The notes below the pieces were generated by a model. The model worked only from the letters and a program-made list of their open reading frames with translations. It had not been told where the DNA came from and made no database searches. From Myxocyprinus asiaticus (Eukaryota; Chordata; Actinopteri; Cypriniformes; Catostomidae): a stretch of DNA of 64,000 bases. Where the stretch lies: contig NC_059362.1 in assembly GCF_019703515.2 (NCBI RefSeq), positions 32,094,326 through 32,158,325 on the forward strand, given 5' to 3'. A program made the translations under genes and the position numbers. The stretch's first letter is position 1, and every line of letters begins with the position of its first letter. Positions 10,817 to 22,280 of the stretch are shown here, one piece after another.

Positions 10817-13800
10817 TATTAAAGTCAACACAAACAGGTGTTCACAATCCACAATTTAATTTAATGTTAGACATTTTCTAGTAAAAGAGGACAAAGGATT
10901 TTATCTATTGGAAATTGGATAGTTTGTTAAGTGGTCTCTATATGACAGGTGATTTGTGGGGAGGGGCTGAAAAACAAGGGGACTTGGTGACATCCTCTGA
11001 GTCGTTCAGAGACAGAGCAAGTCATTACATTTGATAAAAGATTACAAAATTTTGAATGCCATTCACCAGTGAATAGTTCACAATAAGACCAGGAATGTGT
11101 ATTAAATAAATAGGATAAGTATAAAGGGTCAATTTTGATTTCATGATGACTTAAAAAATGGCTATTGCTGCTGTTGTTTTCATTCTGTCCTCTCAGCATG
11201 TCCTTTAGAGACTATGGGAGCAGGCACACGTGTATGAGCTGAAGATGAGCAAGGCACAACACAGTCCCCTCTGCCCTTAATCTGCCTTGAGCTAATTACC
11301 ACAATTGTGTGCTTGTACAGTATGTGTACTATGAAAACCAGGTGTCGTTAAATTTTAAAACCGAAGCCTTGGCCAAGGTCCTTTGACATCACCCTCCCCG
11401 ACACGCTCACACATACATGCAGAGCACACACAAAGCCACTCCACCTGACTTTTAAATGGCCACACAGAGCTGTGGCTTTCTGCTGGAGACAAGGACAAGT
11501 GGCCGAAGCAGCTTGAAAAAAGTAAATAAATGAATAAATAAATAAATAAATAACTAAACAGCGATTCGAGGTAAAATCAGTGGCACAATGACAGCCAGAT
11601 GGCCACGCAGAGACAAATACACACACATACACTCACACAGATGCGGTCCCATTGTGCTCTTGAGGGCCTGGCATGGCTGTCCCTGAATCTCAGAAGTGAG
11701 AGGACGAGTGGTTCTTTCATTATTATAATTTTCATCATCATCATTCGTTATTATCATTTAAACATTGCCTTTTTCACAGCAGCGAGCAACACGGGATGCT
11801 GAGCCCTTTAGTCAATAATACACATAATAAGATCATCCTTCCGTCATTCTCTCTCATCTTCTACCATGTTATGCTAATTTTTTAGGGTTCCTCAGAGTTG
11901 AAATACATAAGCGCAGTTTACAACAAGACTGATTTTAATGCTTTACACAAATTATGGCCTTATTAGCATTTTGATAGTACATTATTGCAAATTTGTGAGG
12001 TGCCACGAGGAGCCAAATGTGGGGCCAGGATGTTTTTGTCATGTAGAAGATCTCTTTCATAGAGCTCTACTATTCTTAGAAGGAGACACTTATGACTGCC
12101 ATTCCCCCAGCATATGTTGTTTTTCTTATATTGAAGTGTTTCCCTTTTTTGCATATTAAACCTTCGGCCTCATCAAACCCAATTAGCATCTTCTATAGTG
12201 GTCTTGCAGCAAAGACAGCGCATGCATGTCTGTGTGTTGTTGGAAGTGTGGTCTGATACAAAGACGAGGTGCTACAGCATAAATTGGATTGCATTTCCTT
12301 TAACCGTCCTCTCCTATTCTTCATTTCAAAGGAGTCATTTAATTATGACCTTTTCATCCTTCCTGTATTTGTTTTTTGTTTGTCATGCAGGCACTGCGAC
12401 ACTCATGTGCGTGTATACACACACACATTTTTAGTCTCGGGGTATTGATTGCCAGGTTGAGTGCAAGAAAGCCCTCTGTGTGGCTCTTTTGCGTTGTTGT
12501 GGACAACAGTGAAAACAACGGCGCTGATATTCAAATGAGCATCCAATTACGCCAGCAAAGAGTCACTTTTGTGTGGTGCACACGGGTGCCAAATTGCACT
12601 CTTTTGATCTTAAACCTTTACTTACACAACTCTGTAGATGAGTAATTTCACCCGGCAACTGACAGGGGCCTAAGACAATGCCTCAAGCGTTTTCTACTCC
12701 CTCTTCCTCTCCCTCATGCTCTTTCTATATCTCTCTTGGTGGTGCTCTCAATACCTTGTATTCATTAAGGGAGTGGAGAGGGACAAAAGGGGAAGGCTAC
12801 AAATTACTGATAATGATGCCGGACTAATGAAGAGAATGGAGAAATTTCATTAGCATAGATGCATGCGACCCGCCATAGTTGCTCTCCATTACCCCTCACT
12901 CAAGGAAGCAAGAGAGGCCGACTAAAACTCGATGCCTCATCTGCATGCTTAAGTGGCAGTGGCTGATTCGTAAGGGGCTGTCAGCTTCTTATTTATGCAT
13001 CATAAACAAAATGTGTGTGCTTTCCATATTGCCGCTAGCAACAATTGGCGAGCAGATTGAAGGCGAGCTCCCAAGCAATAACAAGATGCATACAAAAAAT
13101 AAAAGAGATCAGGTCTGAGGTAAGCATTTAAATTTTAAAAGCCATTAATAAAATGAGCAGCCCTTGATCCTTAAAGAATGAAAGAATGAACACTGTGTAC
13201 GATGAGACTCTTGATTACAAGAAATTAGTTTGCACAGGTTAGTTGCATACTGTGTGTAAAAATCAAAGACCTAATGATGGCGGGGGATTAATGACTGAGA
13301 CCTCGTTAAAAAGCAAGTAGCAGATCTCAGCCCTAGACTAGAGTTATAAATAATATTTTTTTTTCCTGTAATGAACATATTAAGTGGGCTAATAGACTGA
13401 AGTTATTTGTTACTGCAAAATGTGTGTTAAAAAAAAAAGCTAAATTATACATCTTGCTGTCATACATGCTTGTAACTTAACAAGCAAACCATTTTTTCTA
13501 AATACTGTTTTCTGTTTAATTATCACCAACTTCCTTGGTGGGAGCCACAGCTTGTGTGAAGGTATCTGACTCCACCAGATGGCTCCAAAATGAGCAAGCC
13601 TTATATGTATGAAATGCTGGAAGGCACTCTGGTCAGATAAACTGTATAACACTGTATTTTGTTGACTGGTGTAGAGTGAAAAGGTGCCTATGTTATAAAC
13701 ATAAGTATTTTGAATCTTTAACTACAATGGTTGCAATTTCTGTGGTATTTCCTAAGCATTATTTCCCTTGCACCATCATACACAACGCACAGTAAACATG

Positions 13801-13864
13801 CATTAAATAGCAGCTTAGACATTTTACAAACTGACCAACTCTTTTTCCCTACTCCTGTTCTTAC
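10817..13864. other. afg1l intron with unique, possibly conserved non-coding DNA
   Basis: About 3 kb almost free of recognisable transposons. The stretch 11900-13110 is unlike its surroundings: balanced composition and many homeodomain-type TAAT/ATTA cores (for example near 12800-12860). It has no coding potential beyond chance frames. Vertebrate AFG1L introns lie between developmental and FOXO3-side sequence, so conserved enhancers here are possible, but conservation cannot be judged from one genome. Confidence 0.35.
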
Positions 13865-13992
13865 CTGAAACTCATCAAAGCATATGAGACAGGTTTCCGC
13901 AGCGATCTCCATGGCAACCAGAAAGATGGGGTCATACATTGTCATTTTAGCTATTCTTCGATTTGGCAGGCACTGTTTCAATTTGTGGATCC
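13865..13992 (-). pseudogene. afg1l: afg1l exon remnant: Walker B exon
   Basis: On the minus strand, acceptor CATTCAG precedes 128 bases that encode IHKLKQCLPNRRIAKMT, then YDPIFLVAMEIAAET and CLICFDEFQ, followed by donor GTAAGA. CLICFDEFQ is the Walker B motif of the AFG1/LACE1 family of mitochondrial AAA+ ATPases. The last base of the upstream exon plus the first two here complete an Arg codon. The exon itself has no stop or frameshift, but neighbouring exons are broken, so it belongs to a probable pseudogene. A lightly altered functional gene is unlikely because of the TGA at 9784-9871. Confidence 0.88.
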
Positions 13993-14178
13993 CTGAATGG
14001 AATGCACATATTCAAGTCAATTGCTCTCAAACTAAACATTCATGCAGTAAAAAACTATTTTGATCTAAGAGGAAAAGCACTAAACTTCTATTTACATGGT
14101 TACATTCCTTAAATTTTGTTCAAACATAATAACTAGTATTAGTAAGCTACTTGTACTAATAATAGTGCTAGTAGTCTA
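13993..14178 (-). other. afg1l intron sequence
   Basis: Short AT-rich intron stretch between the Walker B exon and a Tc1-derived element. Nothing else seen. Confidence 0.5.
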
Positions 14179-14709
14179 CACTCACCGAACACTTTATAGG
14201 AACATCTGTACACCTAATTATTTATGCGATTATCTAATCAGCCAATCGTGTGGCAGCAGTGCAATACATAAAATCTAAGCTTCATTTAATGTTCACATGA
14301 ACCATCAGAATGGGGAAAAAATGTAATCTCAGTGATTTCGACCATGGCATGATTATCGGTGCCAGATGGGCTGGTTTGAGTATTTCTGTAACTGCTGATC
14401 TCCTGGGACTTTCACACACAATAGGCTGTAGAGTTTACTCCGAATGGTGCCAAAAACATCCAGTAAGTGACAGTTCTGTGGATGGAAAGGCCTTGTTGAT
14501 GAGAGAGGTCAACAGAGAATGGCCAGACTGGTTTGAGCTGAGAGAAACGCTACAGTAACTCAGATGACTCTGTACAATTGTAGTGAACAGAATAGCATCT
14601 CAAAATGCACAACATGTCGAATTTGAGATGGATGGGCTACAACAGCAGAAGACCACATTGGGCTAATTATTAGGACCATAGTGTTCCTAATAAAGTGCTC
14701 TGTAAGTTT
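14179..14709 (+). mobile_element. Short Tc1-like element encoding only the DNA-binding domain, copy A
   Basis: Flanked by TA at 14177-14178. The left end reads CACTCACCGAACACTTTAT and the right end is the inverse GTGTTCCTAATAAAGTGCTC. A frame at 14310-14558 reads MGKKCNLSDFDHGMIIGARW and continues with the helix-turn-helix of a Tc1 transposase (TADLLGLSHT), then stops. No catalytic domain is present. Similar copies lie at 15182-15718, 33988-34547 (inverted) and 30050-30515 (rearranged). Confidence 0.85.
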
Positions 14710-14822
14710 ATGTTGCTCAATATAAAAGGAGGTTAGTACATGAAATTGAATGTCTGATTTTTCCTGAAATTTTTCATGTGTCACAACTTATTTGAAAACA
14801 AGTCACCTTTGTCTTAGAGAAC

Positions 14823-14924
14823 TTCTATGTACCTCTAATATGAATGCATTGCAATGAACCCTCTTTTTTCTGCCATTTTCCACGAATGAGTGAAAAAGAT
14901 CCATCAGCATTGCTTTTCCAGTAC
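14823..14924 (-). pseudogene. afg1l: afg1l exon remnant: Walker A exon with altered P-loop
   Basis: On the minus strand, acceptor TTAACAG precedes GT-ACT-GGA-AAA-GCA, giving (G)TGKAMLMDLF, then HSFVENGRKKRVHCNAF and ILEVHR. AFG1 proteins have GDVGTGKT here. The Thr that follows the P-loop Lys and helps hold the magnesium ion is Ala in this copy (codon GCA). The donor A|GTTCTC is weak. The exon is 102 bp and its phases match the exon at 13865-13992. The exon that should supply the first half of the P-loop (GLYLYGDV-type sequence) was not found between 14925 and 22165. Confidence 0.88.
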
Positions 14925-15181
14925 CTGTTAAATACAAAAGTAAATATTAACATCCTCTCCACTACAATATTTCATCGAAACATTTAATAAAGCAATTTGA
15001 ATATGTTTAAAATGACAAAAACAAAAAATTATTTAGTTGCCATAGTTAAAATCAATTGTGATTGAAGTTGTTAATTTACTGAAGCTAACTGTAACTTACC
15101 AACATTACTGTGAATATAGTAAACATGGGGAGGGGGTGACTTTGAGTACTCCTGTAAAACAACGGTAAATATAGTCATCTA
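14925..15181 (-). other. afg1l intron sequence
   Basis: AT-rich intron DNA. No exon or repeat boundary recognised. Confidence 0.5.
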
Positions 15182-15718
15182 CACTCACTGAGCACTTTAT
15201 TAGGAACACCTGAATACCTTCTTATTCATGCGATTATTTAATCAGCCAGTTGTGTGTCAGCATTGCAATGCATAAAATCATTCAGATATGGGTCAGGAGC
15301 TTCAGATAATGTTCACATCAACCATCAGAGTGGGGCAAAAATGTGATCTCTGTGATTTCGACCGTGCCATGATTTTTGGTTCCAGATTGGCTGGTTTGAG
15401 TATTTCTATAACTGCTGATCTCCTGGGATTTTCACACACAACAGTCTCTAGAGTTTACTCAGAATGGTGCCAAATGCAAAAAAACATCCAGTGAGCGGCA
15501 GTTCTGCGGACAGGAATGCCTTGTTGATGAGAGAGGTCAACGGAGAATGGCCAGACTGGTTCGAGCTGACAGAAAGGGTATGGTAACTCAGATGACTAGC
15601 ATGAGAGCATCTCAGAATGCACAACACGTCAGACCTCAAGGCGGATGGGCTACAACAGCAGAAGATGTCGGGCACTTTATTAGGACCATAGTGTTCCTAA
15701 TAAAGTGCTCAGTTAGTG
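15182..15718 (+). mobile_element. Short Tc1-like element encoding only the DNA-binding domain, copy B
   Basis: Starts CACTCACTGAGCACTTTATT after TA and ends at GTGCTCAGTTAGTG before TA (15719-15720). The frame at 15288-15494 matches the helix-turn-helix of copy A (DFDRAMIFGSRLAGLSISIT) and is cut short by a frameshift. The right-hand TA also serves as the left target TA of the next element. Confidence 0.88.
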
Positions 15719-15720
15719 TA

Positions 15721-17341
15721 CAGTGCATTCAGAAAGTATTCAGACCCCTTCGTTTATTTCATATTTTGTTATGTTGCAGCCTTATGCTAAAATGCTTTAA
15801 AAAAAAAAATAATAATAATTCTCATCAATCTACACTCCATACCTCATAATGTAAAAACCAGATTTTTGAAAACTTTGCAAATTTATTAAAAAGGAAAAAA
15901 ATGAAATATCACAATGACATAAGTATTCAGACCCTTAACTCAGTACTTAGTTGAAGCACCTTTGGCAGCGATTACAGCCTCAAGTCTTTTTGGGTATGAT
16001 GCGGCAAGCTTTGCACACATTGATTTGGGGATTTTCTGCCTTTTTCTCTGCAGATCTTCTCAAGTTCTGTCAGGTTGGGTGGGGACTGTCAGTGGACAGC
16101 CATTTTCAGGTCTCTCCAGAGATGTTTGATTGGGTTCAAGTCCGGGCTCTGGCTGGACCACTCAAGGACATTCACAGAGTTGTCTCTAAGCCACTCTTGC
16201 ATTGTCTTGGCTGTGTGCTAAGGGTCATTGTCCTGTTGGAAGGTGAACCTTCGGCCCAGTCTGAGGTCCTGAGTGCTCTTGACCAGGTTTTCATTAAGAA
16301 TATCTCTGTATTTTACTGCGTTCAGCTTTCCTTCAACCCTGACCAGTCCCCCAGTCTCTGCCACTGAAAAACACCCCCACAGCATGATACTACCACCATC
16401 ATGCAGTGCACACAATCATATTGCGCAGGTGATGAGCAGTGCCTGGTTTCCTCCGGACATAACGCTTGGAATTGAGGCCAAACAGTTCAATCTTCGTTTC
16501 ATCAGACCAGAGAATCTTGTTTCTCGCAGTCTGAGAGTCCTTTAGGTGCTTTTTTGTAAATTCCAAGTGGGCTTTCATGTGTCATGCACTGAGGAGAGGC
16601 TTCTGTCTGGCCACTCTGCCATAAAGCCCAGATCGGTGGCATGTTGCAGTGATGGTTGTACTTCTGCAAGTTTCTCCCATCTCTACACATGATCTCTGGA
16701 GCTCAACCAGAGTGACCATCGGGTTCTTGGTCACCTCTCTTACCAAGGCCCTTCTCCCCCAATTGCTCAGTTTGGCCTGGCGGCCAGCTCTAGGAAGACT
16801 CCTGTTTGTTCCAAACTGCTTCCATTTAAGAATTATGGAGGCCACTGGGTTCTTGGGAACCTTCAATGCAGCCGAGATTTTTTGTGGCCTTGCCCAGATC
16901 TGTGCCTCAACACAATCCTGTCTCTGAGCTCTGCAGGCAGATCCTTTGACCTCATGGCTTGGTTTTTGCTCTGATATGCATTTCCAGCTGTGAGATCTCA
17001 TATAGACAGGTGTGTGCCTTTCCAAATCATGTCCAATCAATTGAATTTGCCACAGGTGGACTCCAATCAAAGTGTAGAAACATCTCAAAAGATGATCCAG
17101 AGAAATGAGATGCACCTGAGCTAAATTTCAAATGTCATTGCAAAGGGTCTGAATACTTATGTCAACGTGATATTTAAATTTTTTCTTTTTAATAAATTTG
17201 CAAAGTTATCAAAAATCTGGGCTTTGTAATTATGGGGTATGGAGTGTAAATTGATGTGAAAAAATAAAATTATTTAAAGCATTTTAGCATAAGGCTGCAA
17301 CATAAAATGTGAAAAAAAATGAATACTTTCTGAATGCACTG
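15721..17341 (-). mobile_element. Full-length Tc1-like transposon, IR/DR type
   Basis: The ends are CAGTGCATTCAGAAAGTATT and its inverse, flanked by TA (15719-15720 and 17342-17343). Length is 1,621 bp, typical for Tc1. Terminal repeats are about 215 bp, and each holds an outer and an inner copy of AAGTATTCAGACCCCTT or a close variant (15733-15750, 15920-15937), the IR/DR arrangement. The transposase gene on the minus strand is broken. Confidence 0.93.
15960..17115 (-). pseudogene. Degenerate Tc1-like transposase
   Basis: Read on the minus strand, 16582-17115 contains the N-terminal DNA-binding region (IWARPQKISAALKVPKNPVA, then SIILKWKQFG) and continues to QRSCVEMG. The piece 16218-16415 in another frame has GGSIMLWGCFS and FTFQQDNDP, the region of the second catalytic Asp. 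The C-terminal end (KRLEAVIAAKGA-like) lies near 15960 in a third frame. At least two frameshifts separate these blocks, so no active protein is possible. Confidence 0.88.
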
Positions 17342-18346
17342 TATATTCACATAAAAAGCGAACTTTGCTTGCTTCATTCAGCACGTTTTATAAGCCTTAC
17401 AAACGCAAGCATGAAAAAGCGTTGTGTTCAAGATGTAGATGTAGGACATTTTTTGTGAGATAGTGAGTCAATGAGCAGTGAACTCTCATATCTGATTGAT
17501 CCTAATCATATCATTCAAATTAAAAATGCTTCCTTTTGTACCCTAACAGCTGAAAATACTTCCTGTAACCCTTGACAATAGTACTTGCATGCAAAGATCC
17601 AGTCATCTTTACTCAAATTTCCAAATAACGTGTGCTATGCATTCAACTTTCAGTGTACAAGGCATTTGATGAGCCTGTATAGAAACTGTCTGTGACTGCA
17701 GACAAAAGATTATTCAGGGAAGACAGAGTCAACATCTCTATCCCCGGATTCACCTCTTCCTCACTCTTTTTTTGGGTGAATGCTGTTTGAGCAGTGAGGC
17801 TTAGCGTTCTTGGATGACAGCGTGTGACTTCTCACTGACTCCCAGAACATTCAATAGCTCGTTATTGTGGCCAGTGGCAGTGGTCTTATCACAGTAGAGT
17901 GGACAAACACAGTGAAGAGACTGTGCAAGAGAGGACACAGGCCATATCAGGGACAGGTCCACAAGGTGGAGTCACGCTCTACACTTTCACAGGGTGCAGC
18001 CAAGGGGAAAAAGTTCACATGCCAACACTCTTAGTATAAAGTCTCTGTTTTTCACTCAATTTTAATTCAACAAATGAGCTGTTGTTTGCTCTGGTAATGC
18101 TTTAAGTAAACAATGGACTGGGGACTGATTTCCATTTTCGACAGCAGCAACTCTGATCATAGCTATCTCTCACTACATTTGACCATCTCAATATAATGAC
18201 TACATACAGTAATAAGTTATTAAATCTAAAATAAATATGAATAGATTATTTATTCCAAATGCATTATGCTGCTTAAGACACTATATGCACAAAGCAAATG
18301 TTTTCCACTTATTGTCTTGAGAAATGCAAAAGAGAAAAGAGCCACT
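17342..18346. other. afg1l intron/interval, no feature recognised
   Basis: About 1 kb of single-copy-looking DNA of balanced composition (best around 17690-18010). I looked for the missing afg1l exon(s) on the minus strand here and found none with matching phase. Confidence 0.4.
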
Positions 18347-19200
18347 AGGAATGCACGATGTATCAGCTGCTGATATTTATCGGCAAATTATTGACAAAAT
18401 TAAAACCATCGGTTATATGCATGAAAACGTTGATATGAAAAACTGAAGGTTTATTTATAATTAATTAGTAACACATGTTGTAAAAACTCAAATGTAAATT
18501 CAAATGCACAATCCAGAAATAATAATAGCCACAATATGTAGAAGACTTTTAATTTTGAGACATCGGTCTGACACCCATTAATGCTGCATAACTGATTGAA
18601 TTAAGATTGAAATCACAATATGGCCTTGTACGATTACTAAACCCTAAAAGCCTGCGATTTGTAATATAGTCTGCATTCAGCGTGAGCAAGCAGCACACTC
18701 TAGTGGTCTGGATGGCATTATCCATGTTCTATTATTACACTATAACACAGAATTTAAAAGGGGGTTATTTTTCCATGATGTTCAACAATGACATTTCCGT
18801 GGAACTGCCCAATATATGCATAGAATTAATCTGTAATGTTCTATTTCTGTTGTAATTTTCTGTTGTATTAACCTGCAAAAACAGAAGTGCAAAAACCTTT
18901 TTTTCATATCATCATATTTAGTTTTGTATCTTTTTGTTAATCTTTTTATCTTCTTGTGGCTCTCTTTAAAATGTTTGCCTCTTGTGTGTTCAACAGATTC
19001 AATCCATATTCAATGGAAATTATTTATTGTTAGAATAGTAAAAAGATTTTATACCTCTTTGTACATTTTTAAAGCATAATTCCAAAGTAAAATCTGATGT
19101 CAAAATAAGGTATGTGGCAAAAAATGGTATCAGCATATATACTGTATGTTTTTTGTCAAAATCGGTATCGGTCAAAAATGTTCATATTAGGTGCATTCCT
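18347..19200. mobile_element. hAT-like non-autonomous element with AGGAATGCAC ends
   Basis: A perfect 10-bp inverted terminal pair, AGGAATGCAC (18347-18356) and GTGCATTCCT (19191-19200). Subterminal ATCGGTATCGG/TATCGGCAAATT motifs are typical of fish hAT MITEs. About 854 bp, non-coding. No clear 8-bp target duplication remains. Confidence 0.7.
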
Positions 19201-20377
19201 AATAAAGACCATAGCACATTACCGTACATTATTGTGTTTATTCCCCCATGTTAAAAAGAGCAGAGAATCTATTTCCCAGACAGTGGTGACCCCTCATTAC
19301 TGTAGCTAGGGATGGGCGTGGTGCCCTGACTCAGTAGGGGGCTGTGCTGTGCTTGATCCAGCAAGTGCAAGTCTGGTCTATCCTCCCACTCTCCACCCCT
19401 ACAAGCACACAAACACAAACAGACTGAAGCTCCTTTGACCTACAAATAACAGTCCCCAAGAAAATTGTGTTAATGCCACAGTAAAAGTGCTGAAGCCTGA
19501 CTGATTGTTGGACACCTGTTGCACTGCTCAGCATACATGACGCACAAACCATACCTCTCTTTATCATTAGCATCATCTTCTCTTCTCATCCTCTTGAAGT
19601 GACCCAGTGTGCACCAGGCTGTCAAAATGGCTGACGAGTCCAGTACATCTATGGACAGCCCAAGATGCTGACAGGGTTGAATGCAGTAGTGTAGTCTAGG
19701 GCATACGCAGGCACACGCTGTATGCTCACCTATCTTTCTTAGGATTTTGCGTATGCACATCTAAAATAAGTGATGATACGTATGGCCGCCAGAAAAATTA
19801 GTAGTCTTTTGACCCGGAACTTTCAATCTACTTACGTGATGCCGCAGCACCGTTGAGTGAATTGTGTTTTTTATTTTATTTTAAAAGTGTACATAGATTC
19901 TCTCTAAACATGCACAGAGCTGTGGGAGGGCAACTGATGGCACTGGAGAGACAGACAGTCCGACTAAGCTGACTGACCAATCAGAACGTTCATTTCAGAT
20001 GTGATTGGATATTTGCTAAGCAATCATATTTTCCGTTTCAGTAAGGGGCGGTACATTTCCAAGCATCCCTAGAGTAACCATAATTGGTGCTGTAAATTTA
20101 TTTCCCAGCTAAAGGTTAAATTTAACTTATGCAATTAAACTTTGTGAAAATACTGCCTTTTTATCGTGATATCAAATCATTTCAATTTAGATTTCTAAGT
20201 AGGAAAATAATTTCACTATACACAGAAAAGCACATTATAGTTCACAAATACAACAAATACTAGATAACGTGTTAACGTGAACATTACTACACTCATATTA
20301 GCTATACAATGCTTAACTGTCTATTGCATATTATGTATGTACTGTATTAGTTTATTATTTTGTATATTTAATTTTCT
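19201..20377. other. Interval with no recognised gene
   Basis: Mixed sequence between a hAT-like element and a SINE. Open frames of 80-96 codons on the minus strand (19331-19760) have no recognisable motif and overlap each other. Confidence 0.4.
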
Positions 20378-20801
20378 CCACTTTTCCCCCCAATTTGGAA
20401 TGCCCAATTCCCAGTGCGCTCTAAGTCCTCGTGGTGGTGTAGTGACTCGCCTCAATCTGGGTGGTAGAGGACGAATCTCAGTTGCTTCCATGTCTGAGAC
20501 GTCAATCCGCGCATCTTATCACATGGCTTGTTGAGTGCATTAACTCTAAGACCTAGTGCGTGTGGGGGCTTCACGCTATTCTCCACGGTATCCATGCACA
20601 ACTCACCACGCGCCCCACCGAGAGCGAGAACCATACAGTGACCATAAGGAGGTTACCCCATGTGACTCTACCCTCCCTAGCAACCGGGCCAATTTGGTTG
20701 CTTAGGAGACCTGGCTGGAGTCACTCAGCACACTCTGGATTCCAACTCGCGACTCCAGGGGTGGTAGTCAGCGTCAATACTCGCTGAGCTACCCAGGCCC
20801 C
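20378..20801 (-). repeat. tRNA-derived SINE, copy 1
   Basis: On the minus strand the head reads GGGGCCTGGGTAGCTCAGCG (A-box region). It is followed by a B-box GGAGTCGCGAGTTGGAATCC and a long body ending AATTGGGCATTCCAAATTGG. Same family as 24137-24538 (plus) and 40765-41183 (minus). Reading frames inside it are incidental. Confidence 0.88.
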
Positions 20802-21474
20802 TACTGTATAAATTTATTAATTAAAGTAATTCTAAAAAAAATTACAAAAAATTAATAGTGGCCTTATAAAAGGAACATTAATGACACCTATTAATTTAAA
20901 TACATACTGAACATCAAGTTACCATTTTCATGTTTATGTGGGACTATAATCACTACAGCCAATATTATTTTTTTTTTTTTTTTAATGGAAAAATATATTT
21001 AGTAAACATTTTACGTATGTACTGTATATAAATGTAAATACATGAATTTTAGAGACTGGGTGCATGTTATATTTTATTAAAATAAAAATGGGGGGGGGGG
21101 GGGGGGATTTCTACACCACTGGCTGAATGTCCCGGAGATAATGAGGAACAACCTTAATAAAGAAAGATATGATACGGTAGTTGTTGAACAAGTGGTTGCA
21201 GAGTGCTGCAGTTTGGTTCCGGAAATAAAAATCCCAGTCAATTACCACACCTTAAGACGTAGTTCAGGGTTTTATCTCAAGATGTTTTCTGGTTTTCGGC
21301 CCTAAATTGCTCTTGTGAGTGGAGCTAATTTCTTCCGCCACAGATTCAACATCTTGTTTTAATACAGTCCAAACCTTTGTTGCTCATTCGAAAACATCAC
21401 TTTAGAACTAGCAACAGAGGATAACAAGGCTTGCACTGCATTACTGGAGCACTTACTGGAGTAATAAGGTAGTG

Positions 21475-21512
<38 letters not shown>

Positions 21513-21535
21513 ATGAGAGCAAAAGAGAGAGAGAA

Positions 21536-21567
<32 letters not shown>

Positions 21568-22165
21568 CCCAAGGATGCTTTTCGATCGAATCTGAAATAA
21601 ATTTAGGATATTGTAGACATTGTTTGTCATTCTTATCCGATATACTTAACCAATGTCTTTGTTGGTTATTTTGTTGTGGTAGCCTGTAGGGCCCTTTGAA
21701 ATAACTGAAATAATTTGGTGTTACGCGGTCAAAACCTGGAACTACTTCATAGCTGTGCCTTTACTTGAAAAATTATTGCACACCTTAGAACGTCCGTCAA
21801 CCAATCAGAATCAAGCATTCAACAGACCCGTGGTATAAGGGATTGTAGTTTGTGCCTTCATGAAAGACGGTAAGTACACAGACTTGTACCTTTGTCTTTA
21901 TGTCCGACTTTTTGTCTCATAACAAAGTTCATGATGTTGTGATTCACTTCGGAGCTTGTTGGTTTTGTTCATGGCTCACAACTCTTTTATGAAGGATTTT
22001 ATTAAGTCTATGGAAGAAATTAATGGGGAAAATACTTACGGAACCCAGACAGCTGATAAAATGGGCATTCACTGTTGCGCACCTAAAGCATTGTGACGTA
22101 AAGAATTTCACACAAACTGCAATGTTTTGTCTGAACACATGACATTAGAATATATTCATGCTCAC
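20802..22165. other. Interval with homopolymers and microsatellites
   Basis: Contains poly-T (20967-20985), poly-G (21090-21106), (TG)n (21476-21510) and (GA)n (21518-21567). The part 21720-21850 resembles a dispersed cyprinid repeat (CAACCAATCAGAATCAAGC). A 64-codon frame on the minus strand from 22138, ending at GTAAGT, was considered as afg1l exon 1 and rejected. Confidence 0.45.
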
Positions 22166-22280
22166 CTCTGCCTTAAACTGCCTTAAATACTGCACAACAA
22201 ACTCCTTTCGACAAACGTGACTCTTTTAATATAAATCTTAAATTACATCCCGTTGTCAAGTGCGACGCGTACGCCGCCAT
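22166..22280 (-). pseudogene. afg1l: Putative afg1l first exon with a 10-bp tandem duplication causing a stop
   Basis: On the minus strand, ATG at 22280 has a good context (CAGCATGG) inside a small CpG-rich patch and starts MAAYASHLTTGC. The frame is basic and lacks acidic residues early on, as in a mitochondrial presequence. The decamer TTTAAGGCAG is repeated exactly in tandem (22168-22187). This puts TAA at 22173-22175, just before a strong donor AG|GTGAGC. With one decamer the exon would be 105 bp, phase 0 and open. Position (1.0 kb from the snx3 ATG, divergent) fits the AFG1L-SNX3 arrangement. Similarity to known AFG1L N-termini is weak because presequences vary, so the assignment is moderate. 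Confidence 0.6.

Noticed and set aside
15951..16367. 138-codon plus-strand frame
   Set aside because: It is antisense to the degenerate Tc1 transposase.
20277..20787. Overlapping frames with arginine/serine-rich sequence
   Set aside because: They fall in a tRNA-derived SINE; related frames recur in the copies at 24137 and 40765.
21944..22138. 64-codon minus-strand frame (MFRQNIAVCV...) ending near GTAAGT, considered as afg1l exon 1
   Set aside because: The CpG-rich, better-context ATG at 22280 with its own donor fits the gene order and phase better. This frame lies downstream of it, in what would be intron. It remains a weak alternative.
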